Shown one piece after another: positions 9,728 through 19,399 of a stretch of 64,000 nucleotides of DNA. The DNA comes from Culex pipiens pallens. Taxonomy: Eukaryota > Arthropoda > Insecta > Diptera > Culicidae. Under the pieces are notes generated by a model, which did not search any database, was not told the origin of the DNA, and worked only from the letters and a program-made list of their open reading frames with translations. A program made the position numbers and the translations under genes. Each line of letters starts with the position of its first letter. Position 1 is the stretch's first letter. The stretch covers positions 212,687,734-212,751,733 of the forward strand of contig NC_068938.1 in NCBI RefSeq assembly GCF_016801865.2, read 5' to 3'.

Positions 9728-12700
9728 ATGGCGAATTTGGAGATGACGGATTTAATCCAGCTTATTCCAGAATTTGATGGGTCATTAGACTCACTGGAGC
9801 AATTTTTAATATTAATAGATTATTATGCTGATCAAATTCCTGAAGGCGAAGATCAGAGTAAATTTTTAAATATTGTTTTTATGAAACTAAAATTTAAAGC
9901 AGCAGCACGTATTAACCGAATTTATGCAAGCACTTGGGAAGAAACCAAGGCAAATTTAATTAGAGAGTTTGGTATCAAAACTACTTTTGGTAGTATAATT
10001 GAACAAATTGAAACTCTGAAACAAGGACGGGATGAATCATTTAAATCATATGCAGGAAGAGTTCTCGACATAAAATACGAAATCATAAAAATTGATCAAA
10101 GTTACAACGAAAATTCATTTACAGCTTATAGCTTAAAAAGCCACTTTATAGTTGGAATTATAAATAATGAAATCAAAGAAATTGCCACGAATAATCGTCA
10201 TATGAAGTTGGAAAATTTGTTAGAATTTTTAGAAAATGAACGAATTGACAGAGAGTCTTTAAGAACTCTCGAACAAAGGTTACTTGCTAGTACTGAAAAT
10301 TCAAACCATAATTTTGACAGAAAATTCAGAAATTTCAGATACAATAAAAAAACAAATTTTTATCAAAGAAATGATTATCAAGCTAACAAATTTTATGAAT
10401 GTTATAAAACGAATAAAGCAAAGAGCACTTTTAAACGAACTTATACAAATAGTCGACGCAATAAAAATCAAATTCCAAATAATTTTAAAATGCAATTTAA
10501 CGAATACATTCCACCACATGAAACATTAAAAATCAATTTCAATAATGATTCAATATTTTATGCAAATATTGCTACCTTGGCAAGGCCAACAAAATTTCAC
10601 AAATTTATAATTGACTCCGCATCATGTTACAATTTTGTAAGATGGGATGTGGTTAGTAATATGCGTTTAACTAACATTGATTTCAACGATAGAATTTCCA
10701 TTAGAGGGGTTCATGGAATAGCAGAAGATACAGTAGGATCTGTAAATATGATTTTATTGATAGGAAATTCAAAATACGAGGAAAAGTTTTACATTTTGAA
10801 GCATTTTGCTGATGTTGCAATTCTTGGAGCACATTTTCTAAAGAAATACACCTTATATATTAGTCAAAGTTTCGACAACATAGTTTTACGAACGCCTGAC
10901 ACAAATAATATGCAATATAATAATCATGAAATGACCAATTTATTTAGAATCAATGACATTGAAAATATAAACAAAGTAAATATGACAGGTATTGGAGCAA
11001 ATAGTTATGACAATTTTAATACAAATTATGATAAAAATAATGAAAATAATTATGATTATGACAATGGCCGTAATGGCAGAATTCAACCATGCATTGAAGA
11101 TTATTATGACGATCAAATTGAAATTGATGATGATAACCAAGATTACCAAAAAGAGATGAATTTAGAAAATGATCGGGATTATGATGTGATTGAAAACATG
11201 AAGCATGAAAAACTTACAGGCAACGACAGAATGAGAAAAATTTATGAATTGGTTAAAACAGACCACTTGAAAGGTGATATCAATCAAGAAATTAATAATA
11301 TTTTGCATGATTTTAATGAAATATTTTATTTAGAAGGTGACGAGTTGACTTATACCAATTTAACCATGCACGATATAGAGACAACAACTGAAATTCCAAT
11401 TAACAAAAGACAATATAGATTTCCTGAAGCCACCAAGAAACACGTAGAAGAACAAGTGGAAGAAATGCTAAAATTAGGGATAATACGCCCAAGTAAAAGT
11501 CCGTGGAATGCACCGGTATTATGCATCCCAAAGAAAGACTTAGACGCCGAAGGCAACAAACGCTACAGAATTGTAGTGGATTTTCGAGACCTAAATACAA
11601 TTACTAAACCATTTGTGTATCCTATACCGCTTATTAGCGAAATTTTGGACAGTATTGGAGAAGCTCGATATTTCTCAACTATTGACTTGAAATCAGGATT
11701 TTATCAAATCCCAATCAACCCAAAGGATGCTGCGAAAACCGCTTTTTCAACATTTCTAGGACATTATGAATTTTTAAGAATGCCAATGGGACTGAAAAAT
11801 AGTCCATCAACATTTCAAAAATTTACATTCACACTTATTTATGAAATAAAACCAGTTAATGCGTTTGTATATTTGGATGATATTATTGTATTCGGTAGAA
11901 CTATCGAAGAACACAATGAAAATTTATATAAAGTTTTGAATGCATTACATGAACATAATTTAAAAGTTGAACCATCAAAATGTAAAATTTTACACAAAGA
12001 AGTCAGATATTTAGGTCATATTATTAGTGAAGAAGGGATTCGACCAACTAGTGAAAATATTGATACAATCAAAAACATGAAAAGGCCGCAGACGATTAAA
12101 AATGTGAGATCATTTTTGGGAACTGTTAATTTTTATGGAAAATTTATTCCAAACATTGCAGATAAACGTAAGCCACTTAATGCATTATTAAAGAAAAATG
12201 TGAAATTTATTTGGACAGAAGAATGTGAAAATGCTTTTGAAGAATTAAAGAACTATTTAATTTCAGAACCAGTTTTAGTTAGACCGAACTACAATGACAA
12301 ATTTGTTTTGACAACTGATGCTAGCGATTATGCTATCGGAGCAGTTCTTACTAATGAGAAGTCAAATGATCACCCCATCGCTTACGCAAGTCGTGCGCTT
12401 ATCGGGGCTGAAAGAAACTATTTTACTATTGAGAAGGAACTACTTGCTATTGTTTGGGCAGTAGACCATTTCAAACATTTTATTTATAACCAAGATTTTA
12501 TCGTTTACACAGATCATAGACCGTTGGTAGCTCTATGGCATTTGAAGGAAACTTCACCAACTTTGACAAAACTTCGTTTGAAAATCCAAGGCATTGGATG
12601 TGAAATTCGTTACAAGCAAGGAAAGGAAAATGTGGTTGCAGATTTTCTCTCACGTTTGAATAATGATGAAGATCATGCAGATGATAAACAAGCATCAAAA

Positions 12701-14377
12701 TTAGTAGCAATTACAACTCGTCAACAAGCAAAACAAAATAGACAAAATATTTCAGATAATCAAAACTCAACAAATACTCCAAACAGACAGAATTCATCTA
12801 AAAACATTACTAATTGGAATAATAATATGAATGGACTTCAACAAATTGACATAAATTTAGATAATGACGATGATAGCAACGATAAAACATTTACCTACAA
12901 GGATTTCCAAGATACAGATATCGATTTTAACGTTTTAAAATTTTCAAAAAATATTATACCACTTGAACAAGCCGAAGCTACATTTATGATATTAAACAGT
13001 GTTACGGTACACAAAGAATTGAGTAAATACATTAACCTTCCACATGGTATTAAGGATTACACCAATGAAAATATATTTGTATTCCCGCAAAAGAAAATTT
13101 GGGGTTTAATTTTGAATGGAACATATCGTTCAGCAGTTAAAAATGAAGAATTTTTCGATGGTTTATTTAAAAGCTTTAAAGATTATCCTGATTTTGCTAA
13201 AGATGCATCAGTTATACAAATTATTTCTCATAGAATATTTAAAACAGAGTTGGAACTAAACTTATTACGATTTTTTGCAATGAAACTTTCAAAGTCATTT
13301 ACACTATATGCAACAGAAAATGAACGAATTTATGTAAAGCCAGAAGACAGAGATCAAGTGCTTAAAGATTTTCACGACGCACCGTTGGGTGGTCATGTCG
13401 GAGGTAAACGAATGATTAAAAGAATGAGTCCTCTTTTTACATGGGAAAATATGCGAAGAGATGTTTTGAATTATGTAAAGCAATGTGATTCTTGTCAAAA
13501 GAATAAAATATGGCCAGCAAATAAGATGCCAATGAAAATTACGACAACATCGTATGAACCCTTTGATAAAATTTATATGGATGTGGTTATGTTACCAATT
13601 TCTAATAATGGAAACAATTGTGGTCTTGTGATACAAGATGATTTGACAAGATTTTTGATTGTAGCTCCCATGGAAAACCAAGAAAGTACTACTGTTGCTA
13701 GAACTTTTGTCGAAAACTTTGTTTGTAAATTTGGTGCTCCTAAAGAAGTTGTAACCGATCGAGGTACAAACTTTGTAAGCAAATTATTGCAACATACATG
13801 CAAAATATTACACATTAAAAAGATCGTTACAAGTGCATATCATCCTCAAGCTAATTTAGTTGAGAGATCAAATAGAGAGTTAAAAATGTATTTACGAAAT
13901 TTTATTGGCAAAGATCCACAATGTTGGGATGAATTGATACCATATTTTATGTTTGAATACAATACTACAGAAAATTCATCAACTGGATATTCTCCCTATG
14001 AACTTTTGTATGGAAGAAAAGCTACTATACCAAGCACAATTTATAAAATCAATGATTCAGATTTAAATTATGACGACTATATTTGTTCAATGAAAGATAT
14101 ATTCAAGGAGGCTCATGAAACTGCTAGAAACAACTTAATATTGTCAAAAGAAAAGAGAAGGGAAATTTATGACAAAAAGACAAATGATTGGGTACCAATG
14201 TGGGGAGATAGAGTTTTGGTACAAATGGTACAAACAGGAATTGGTCAAAAGTTACAAAATAAGTGGCGAGGCCCTTATGATATCGTTAAATTCAACAGCG
14301 ATCAAACGACCACTATTAAAAATGGAAACAAATTTGAAGATGTACATAATAATAGACTAAGAAAATATAATGATTAA
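9728..14377 (+). CDS. Gag-Pol polyprotein of a Ty3/gypsy retrotransposon
   Basis: One uninterrupted 1549-residue frame. Gag covers about residues 1-250, with the LIPEFDG start typical of gypsy-type gag; I see no CCHC zinc knuckle. The protease follows with a D-S-A at 296-298 where D-S/T-G is usual. The reverse transcriptase has VVDFRDLN (616-623) and YLDD (715-718). RNase H begins near LTTDAS (Asp 864), with later IEKELLAIVWA and TDHRP. The integrase has an HHCC zinc domain (His 1216 onward, Cys pair in QCDSCQKNK), catalytic Asp 1285, Asp 1344 and Glu 1379, and a WRGPY motif near the end. The order PR-RT-RH-IN defines Ty3/gypsy. Only 34 residues lie between the second Asp and the Glu because the usual Gly of the QANG segment is missing. 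Gag and Pol are fused with no frameshift. Codon use is strongly A/T-ending, unlike the LINE downstream. Confidence 0.95.
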   Translation: MANLEMTDLIQLIPEFDGSLDSLEQFLILIDYYADQIPEGEDQSKFLNIVFMKLKFKAAARINRIYASTWEETKANLIREFGIKTTFGSIIEQIETLKQGRDESFKSYAGRVLDIKYEIIKIDQSYNENSFTAYSLKSHFIVGIINNEIKEIATNNRHMKLENLLEFLENERIDRESLRTLEQRLLASTENSNHNFDRKFRNFRYNKKTNFYQRNDYQANKFYECYKTNKAKSTFKRTYTNSRRNKNQIPNNFKMQFNEYIPPHETLKINFNNDSIFYANIATLARPTKFHKFIIDSASCYNFVRWDVVSNMRLTNIDFNDRISIRGVHGIAEDTVGSVNMILLIGNSKYEEKFYILKHFADVAILGAHFLKKYTLYISQSFDNIVLRTPDTNNMQYNNHEMTNLFRINDIENINKVNMTGIGANSYDNFNTNYDKNNENNYDYDNGRNGRIQPCIEDYYDDQIEIDDDNQDYQKEMNLENDRDYDVIENMKHEKLTGNDRMRKIYELVKTDHLKGDINQEINNILHDFNEIFYLEGDELTYTNLTMHDIETTTEIPINKRQYRFPEATKKHVEEQVEEMLKLGIIRPSKSPWNAPVLCIPKKDLDAEGNKRYRIVVDFRDLNTITKPFVYPIPLISEILDSIGEARYFSTIDLKSGFYQIPINPKDAAKTAFSTFLGHYEFLRMPMGLKNSPSTFQKFTFTLIYEIKPVNAFVYLDDIIVFGRTIEEHNENLYKVLNALHEHNLKVEPSKCKILHKEVRYLGHIISEEGIRPTSENIDTIKNMKRPQTIKNVRSFLGTVNFYGKFIPNIADKRKPLNALLKKNVKFIWTEECENAFEELKNYLISEPVLVRPNYNDKFVLTTDASDYAIGAVLTNEKSNDHPIAYASRALIGAERNYFTIEKELLAIVWAVDHFKHFIYNQDFIVYTDHRPLVALWHLKETSPTLTKLRLKIQGIGCEIRYKQGKENVVADFLSRLNNDEDHADDKQASKLVAITTRQQAKQNRQNISDNQNSTNTPNRQNSSKNITNWNNNMNGLQQIDINLDNDDDSNDKTFTYKDFQDTDIDFNVLKFSKNIIPLEQAEATFMILNSVTVHKELSKYINLPHGIKDYTNENIFVFPQKKIWGLILNGTYRSAVKNEEFFDGLFKSFKDYPDFAKDASVIQIISHRIFKTELELNLLRFFAMKLSKSFTLYATENERIYVKPEDRDQVLKDFHDAPLGGHVGGKRMIKRMSPLFTWENMRRDVLNYVKQCDSCQKNKIWPANKMPMKITTTSYEPFDKIYMDVVMLPISNNGNNCGLVIQDDLTRFLIVAPMENQESTTVARTFVENFVCKFGAPKEVVTDRGTNFVSKLLQHTCKILHIKKIVTSAYHPQANLVERSNRELKMYLRNFIGKDPQCWDELIPYFMFEYNTTENSSTGYSPYELLYGRKATIPSTIYKINDSDLNYDDYICSMKDIFKEAHETARNNLILSKEKRREIYDKKTNDWVPMWGDRVLVQMVQTGIGQKLQNKWRGPYDIVKFNSDQTTTIKNGNKFEDVHNNRLRKYND

Positions 14378-15742
14378 CATATCACTAAATGATAGTTCAG
14401 AATGTACCCGTATTAAAATACATTTAACATATTTTTAACAATATACAATTAACATAATTTAAAATTAAATGCTCCAATACAAGACAAATATTTTTGACAA
14501 TTACAGTACCATTAAAATAAAGGAAAAAAAATAAGCGAGTTATGCAATGAATGACATAGTATCATAAACGATCAATATCTAAAGACTGCAATGAATGAAA
14601 ATATTTATTTTAACACACGGGATTATTTATGTACATTAAAAAAAATAATAATAATAATAATAAACTTATTGAACTGATATGATTGATGAATTAGAAAAAA
14701 ACGATTGTTATCAAGAGAACTAAATGAATCAAACAAATGTGTTATAAATACCGATTTTTATATAGAAAAATAAACATGAAAAAAGAATATATGATTGATT
14801 TGATATGATAAATGAATGTTGAGTTAAACAAAATATGAATGATCATTTAAAAAAAAAAAAGAAATGCGCAAACAAGAATGTTATGAATTGTGATGAAAGA
14901 TGTTTTACAAATGATAAAATTGATGGGATTTAAACAAGAAACAGATTAAGAAAAATACCAGTACTGAGTTTATACATAATTTTTTTTTTGACACGTGAAG
15001 CGATTATGATCAAATATAAACATAATAATGAAGCAGTGATGAAACACGTTAAAACAATTAAGAAGCTGTTGGGTTGCAATTTTGGGAATATACTTAATTG
15101 AGCTAAAATGGGTTAACAGGGTATTAGAAAAACAATGACGCAATTTTTAACTACAAATAAAAACAAATCAAACGGACTGAACAATAATGAAATTTGAACG
15201 ACAGGCAAATGAAGATGGTGTGATTATTAAATGTTTCAAAACAACATGTATGCAAGTAAGAATGTGTGTGAGAATAATTGGACAAGGGAGGTGCACCCCA
15301 GAATGAATGTTGAATGTAAACATGTGTTTTATAATTTACTTAACAAAATATTAAGAATATATTTTCAGAATGTCATACGCTTATACGAAGGATTTACAGG
15401 AAACCATTGGAAAACAATCAAGAAGACAACAATATCAGCAAGGACGCTTGCAAAGACGAATATGGACTACAGCTCAAGAAAGGGTAAAATTTGTGAGTAC
15501 ATCGTGGGGAATCTAAAAAGATCGGAAAGAACGGTATAAGTTCCGATCTAGGGATACATAAACTGATAAAGCAACGCCAAAGGGATTAAAAAGTAGACAA
15601 TTGTACTCTATGGGGAGAGTTTTATGTCGAATAAAGCTTCAAACAGTTGTAATCCATGGGGGGATTCAATATGTTAAAAACATTTCAAAACATTTGCACT
15701 ATACGGGGATAGTCAAATGAAAATTAAAGGGAATGGATAAAT
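14378..15742 (+). other. Post-pol region of the LTR element, left part
   Basis: This AT-rich stretch with many ATGA words sits where an env gene would be. No envelope-like long frame is present. TTTTCAG at 15362-15368 is a splice-acceptor-like site and GTGAGT at 15493-15498 a donor-like site, together outlining a small possible exon. The last ten bases (15733-15742) are the left copy of the LINE target duplication ATGGATAAAT. Confidence 0.6.
15369..15539 (+). CDS. Possible spliced accessory exon of the LTR element (hypothetical)
   Basis: If the leader donor at 9429/9430 were joined to the acceptor at 15368/15369, the leader frame from ATG 9241 (63 codons) would continue in phase into 56 codons here and stop at 15537-15539. 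The product would be about 119 residues, basic, with no domain I recognise. In another frame an ATG at 15370 opens 48 codons containing a dense basic stretch (KQSRRQQYQQGRLQRR). A donor-like GTGAGT at 15493 could shorten either. This is inference from splice-site words only; the region may simply be non-coding. Confidence 0.2.
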   Translation, partial: NVIRLYEGFTGNHWKTIKKTTISARTLAKTNMDYSSRKGKICEYIVGNLKRSERTV

Positions 15743-16278
15743 GACTTGTGTGTGCGTGCGTCGCGCGTTGTTATTGCACTTCGATAGAGCTCCGCGAAAG
15801 TGACCCAAGAACCACCGATTTTCCGTTCCGTCGTGGCCGAAAGTGTGATTAATCATCGCCGAAGTGCGTCGCGAACCGGCATCGTGTGTTATAATTGGCC
15901 CGCAGTCGATGGCCGGGCAATAAAAGTGAATTTAGTTTTGCCATCCATCGTCGTCGTCGCGGGATAAACAGGCAGAACAAAGGGCGAAGTGTGGTCTAGC
16001 AACAAGACCAGTGGCAGTGCTATTGTGTCGACTGCGTATACGCACACTTGTCGAAACCGCGCGCGGTGTGCCGAGAGTGCAATTTTTGAAAAAAGGAAAC
16101 GGGCAAAAAGTTTTAAACTTTTTTGTGAAAAAATATTTAATTAAATTTTAATATTGTGAAACATTGTGCGAGTAGTGAAACGCATTTACACACACAGAAG
16201 ACGTCCTCTTCCGGGTATGAAGACCGTTAGGCTTCGAGATAAAAGCCACGTTACGGTGTCGTGAGAAAACCGGGGCTA

Positions 16279-16348
16279 AGTCTCGGTAGCCCTTAGGTGG
16301 TTCTCCACCCCGAGACTAGGTAGCGCAGCCCTGATAAGGCTGCCTACC
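16279..16348 (+). promoter_or_regulatory. Tandem RNA hairpins just upstream of the LINE ORF
   Basis: The first hairpin has AGTCTCGG (16279-16286) pairing CCGAGACT (16310-16317), with GGTGG-TTCT-CCACC (16296-16309) inside. The second has GGTAG plus GCAGCC (16319-16330) pairing GGCTGC plus CTACC (16338-16348), 11 bp with one bulge. The ATG follows 17 bases later. They may act in translation or in RNA binding by the element's own protein. Confidence 0.5.
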
Positions 16349-16365
16349 GAAAACGAGGATCGCGA

Positions 16366-19300
16366 ATGGCAAGAAGATTGGATATCCGGAACAAACGGCA
16401 GAAGCCCATTGAAAAGCAGATCACCGATTGGCGACTCGGTTCTTGGAACTGCAGGTCCCTAAACTTTCTGGGTTTCGAACTCGCTTTGGCGAATGAGTTG
16501 CAACCTCGCAACTTCGATGTTGTGGCACTGCAGGAGGTGTCCTTGGAGGAGAAGCAGGTGCTGGACTGGCCAGGTCAGCAGACCAATTCCAGATTCTTTC
16601 TGAGCGGCGGCACGGACAAGAAGCTGGGTACCGGCTTTATCGTGAGGGGTAAGATGCAGGATCGCGTGTTCGGCTTCACGGCGATCAGCGAGCGGATGTG
16701 CAAGTTAAGAATACGAGGCCGGTTCTTTAACTATAGCATTATCAACGTGCACTGCCCCCACGAAGAAAGACTCGATGACGAAAAGGAAACATTTTACGCG
16801 AAGCTGGAGGAGGAGTACGACAGCTGTCCGCGTCAAGATGTGAAAATCGTCATTGGGGACATGAACGCTCGGTTCGGCAGAGAGGAAATGTTTCGACCAA
16901 CTATAGGCCCGGAAAGCCTACACATGGTCACGAACGACAACGGCCAACGCTGCATCGACTTCGCAGCCTCTCGTGGAATGGTGGTTAGAAGCACTTATTT
17001 CCCACGCAAGGACATCCATAAAGCCACCTGGACATCACCTGATCAACGGACGAAAACGCAAATCGACCACGTTCTGATCGACGGCCGATTCTTCTCGGAC
17101 GTAACAAACGTACGCACCTTTCGCGGTGCGAATATTGACTCGGACCACTACCTAGTTGGAGTTGACATGCGCTCAAAGCTGTCGACGGTGTTCAACCAAC
17201 GCCGAAGCCGGCGGGCCCCTCCGTTCAACACCGCGTGTCTGCAGAACGGAGATGTGGCCCACAGTTACGCGCAGCAGCTTGAAGCGAATCTGCCAGGTGA
17301 GGAGGAACTTGGCGCAGCCTCGCTCGAAGATGGTTGGAGTCGCATACGCTCAGCCATCGGCAGTGCAGCGGAAGCCACACTGGGTAGTGCGATCCGAGTC
17401 AGTCGAAACGATTGGTACGACGACGAGTGCCAGCGGATTACCGCCGAGAAGAAGGCAGCCTACGACAGGAAGCTGCACAAGGCGACGAGAGGGAACGTGG
17501 AACGGTACCGGCAGGCTCGGAATCGGCAGGTCGCGGTCTTCAAGCTTAAGAAGCGCCAGCAAGAAGACCGAGATTGTGCGGAAATGGAGCAGCTATTCCG
17601 AGCTAATGAAACGCGGAAGTTTTACGAGAAGGTGAACCGGTCCCGCAAAGGCTTCGTGCCGCGAGCCGACGTGTGCAGGGACAACGGTGGAAACCTGATC
17701 GTAAACAAGAGCGAGGTGTTGGAAAGGTGGAAGCAGTACTTCAACGAGCACCTCAACGGCGATGAAGCGGACGGAGACGGCGTTGGAGTCAACCTTGGAG
17801 CGCCCGCAGCTGATGAACAGTTCCCAGTGCCTGATCTGGAGACGGTGAAGAGGGAGATCAGGAAGCTGAAGAACAACAGAGCTGCCGGCAAGGATCGGTT
17901 ACCCGGTGAGCTCTTCAAATATGGAGGAGAGAAACTGGCGAGGGCGCTTCACTGCGTGATCTCCAAGATCTGGGAGGAGGAGAAGCTACCGGAGGAATGG
18001 ATGGATGGTGTCGTGTGTCCCATCTACAAAAAGGGCGATAAGCTGGACTGCGGCAACTACCGCGGCATTACGCTTATCAACGCGGCCTACAAAATCCTCT
18101 CCCAGATCCTCTGCCGTCAGCTGTCACCCTATGCAAGGAGGTTCGTGGGGCCCTACCAAGCGGGCTTCACTGGCGCGCGCGCCACCACGGACCAAATATT
18201 TTGTCTCCGACAAATCCTCGAGAAATGTCGTGAGTACAACGTGCCCACACATCACATCTTCATCGATTTCAAGGCGGCCTATGATACAGTCGACCGCGAG
18301 CAGCTATGGCAGATTATGCACGAGAACGGGTTTCCGGATAAACTGACTCGACTGATCAAGGCTACCTTGGATGGTGTGATGTGTCACGTGCGTGTTTCGG
18401 GGGATTTAGCGGAACCCTTTGGATCACGCCGAGGGCTGCGGCAAGGTGATGGCTTATCCTGTGCGCTGTTCAACATCGTTCTTGAGGGCATCATTCGAAG
18501 AGCGGGCATTGACACGAGTGGCACGATCATGAACAAGTCTTACCAGTTGCTTGCTTTTGCCGATGACATCGACATTGTGGCAAGAAACCTGGAGACGGTG
18601 ACGGATGTCTACACCCGACTGAAGGTACAAGCAAGGCGTGTAGGACTTGGCATGAATACGACGAAGACGAAGTACATGAGAGGAAGGGGTTCGAAGGATG
18701 TCGGCCCCCCAAGTCTCACCCCTCTAACTGTGGATGGTGATGAGTTGGAGGAGGTGAGCGAGTTCGTGTACTTAGGATCGCTGGTAACCGCCGACAATGA
18801 CACCAGCAAAGAGATCCGGACTCGTATTTTTGCTGGAAATCGTGCGTACTTCGGATTACGGAAAACCCTTACTTCGGATCGAGTGCAACGCCGCACGAAG
18901 CTGACGATGTACAAAACACTGATTAGACCGGTAGTCCTCTATGGCCACGAGACCTGGACGATGCGGCAGGAGGACGAACGTGCCCTTGGAGTTTTCGAAC
19001 GGAAGGTGCTACGAACGATCTACGGTGGAGTACAGGTGTCTGACGGAGTGTGGCGAAGACGCATGAACCACGAACTGCACGCGTTTCTTGAAGAACCGAC
19101 CATCGCCACCCAGGCGAAGATCGGGAGGCTCAGGTGGGCCGGCCATGTCGCCCGAATGGACGAGGGCCAGCCTGTCAGACTGCTATTTGACCGCGCTGAA
19201 CCAGCTGGCGGAACAGGCAGAAGAGCAGGGAAACCGCGCGCACGGTGGGGAGACCAAGTGAATGGTGATATCCGGAAGATCTGTAACCTGGGAAATTGGA

Positions 19301-19374
19301 GAGTAGCAGCACAAGACCGAGAAAGATGGAAGCGTCTTCTTGCTACAGCACGCGTACCTGGTGCGCTATGCTGA
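16366..19374 (+). CDS. Endonuclease/reverse transcriptase of an RTE-like LINE
   Basis: This 1002-residue protein is close to the usual RTE/BovB length. An APE-type endonuclease fills about residues 20-265: WNCRS (Asn 28), LQEVS (Glu 57), GDMNARFG, QIDHVLIDGRF and the catalytic SDH (259-261). It would nick target DNA to prime copying. A linker rich in Arg, Lys and Glu follows. The reverse transcriptase has VCPIYKKGDK and NYRGITLIN, then FIDFKAAYDTVDR (motif A), LRQGDGLSCALFN (motif B) and FADD (731-734, motif C). The C-terminus has VLYGHETW and LRWAGHVARM, common in this group of insect elements. No stop or frameshift interrupts it, so it may be active. An in-frame TAG lies just upstream, and the ATG at 16366 directly after the hairpins is the likely start. 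GC content and codon use differ sharply from the surrounding LTR element. Confidence 0.93.
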   Translation: MARRLDIRNKRQKPIEKQITDWRLGSWNCRSLNFLGFELALANELQPRNFDVVALQEVSLEEKQVLDWPGQQTNSRFFLSGGTDKKLGTGFIVRGKMQDRVFGFTAISERMCKLRIRGRFFNYSIINVHCPHEERLDDEKETFYAKLEEEYDSCPRQDVKIVIGDMNARFGREEMFRPTIGPESLHMVTNDNGQRCIDFAASRGMVVRSTYFPRKDIHKATWTSPDQRTKTQIDHVLIDGRFFSDVTNVRTFRGANIDSDHYLVGVDMRSKLSTVFNQRRSRRAPPFNTACLQNGDVAHSYAQQLEANLPGEEELGAASLEDGWSRIRSAIGSAAEATLGSAIRVSRNDWYDDECQRITAEKKAAYDRKLHKATRGNVERYRQARNRQVAVFKLKKRQQEDRDCAEMEQLFRANETRKFYEKVNRSRKGFVPRADVCRDNGGNLIVNKSEVLERWKQYFNEHLNGDEADGDGVGVNLGAPAADEQFPVPDLETVKREIRKLKNNRAAGKDRLPGELFKYGGEKLARALHCVISKIWEEEKLPEEWMDGVVCPIYKKGDKLDCGNYRGITLINAAYKILSQILCRQLSPYARRFVGPYQAGFTGARATTDQIFCLRQILEKCREYNVPTHHIFIDFKAAYDTVDREQLWQIMHENGFPDKLTRLIKATLDGVMCHVRVSGDLAEPFGSRRGLRQGDGLSCALFNIVLEGIIRRAGIDTSGTIMNKSYQLLAFADDIDIVARNLETVTDVYTRLKVQARRVGLGMNTTKTKYMRGRGSKDVGPPSLTPLTVDGDELEEVSEFVYLGSLVTADNDTSKEIRTRIFAGNRAYFGLRKTLTSDRVQRRTKLTMYKTLIRPVVLYGHETWTMRQEDERALGVFERKVLRTIYGGVQVSDGVWRRRMNHELHAFLEEPTIATQAKIGRLRWAGHVARMDEGQPVRLLFDRAEPAGGTGRRAGKPRARWGDQVNGDIRKICNLGNWRVAAQDRERWKRLLATARVPGALC

Positions 19375-19399
19375 TTGGTATGGTATGGTATGGATAAAT

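Larger units (their letters stand above)
15743..19389 (+). mobile_element. RTE-like non-LTR retrotransposon (LINE), apparently full length
   Basis: It is flanked by the 10-bp direct repeat ATGGATAAAT (15733-15742 and 19390-19399). It has a GC-rich 5' UTR of about 620 bp, one long ORF, almost no 3' UTR and a short TGGTA tandem tail instead of poly(A). A single APE-RT frame, a tiny 3' UTR and a short-repeat tail fit the RTE/BovB group; the clade should be confirmed. It is inserted in the same orientation into the post-pol region of the LTR element and is therefore the youngest layer of the nest. Confidence 0.9.

Noticed and set aside
16319..16356. Hammerhead ribozyme before the LINE ORF
   Set aside because: CTGATAA and CGAAAA words flank a stem, but the core should read CTGATGA and no third helix with a cleavage site could be drawn.
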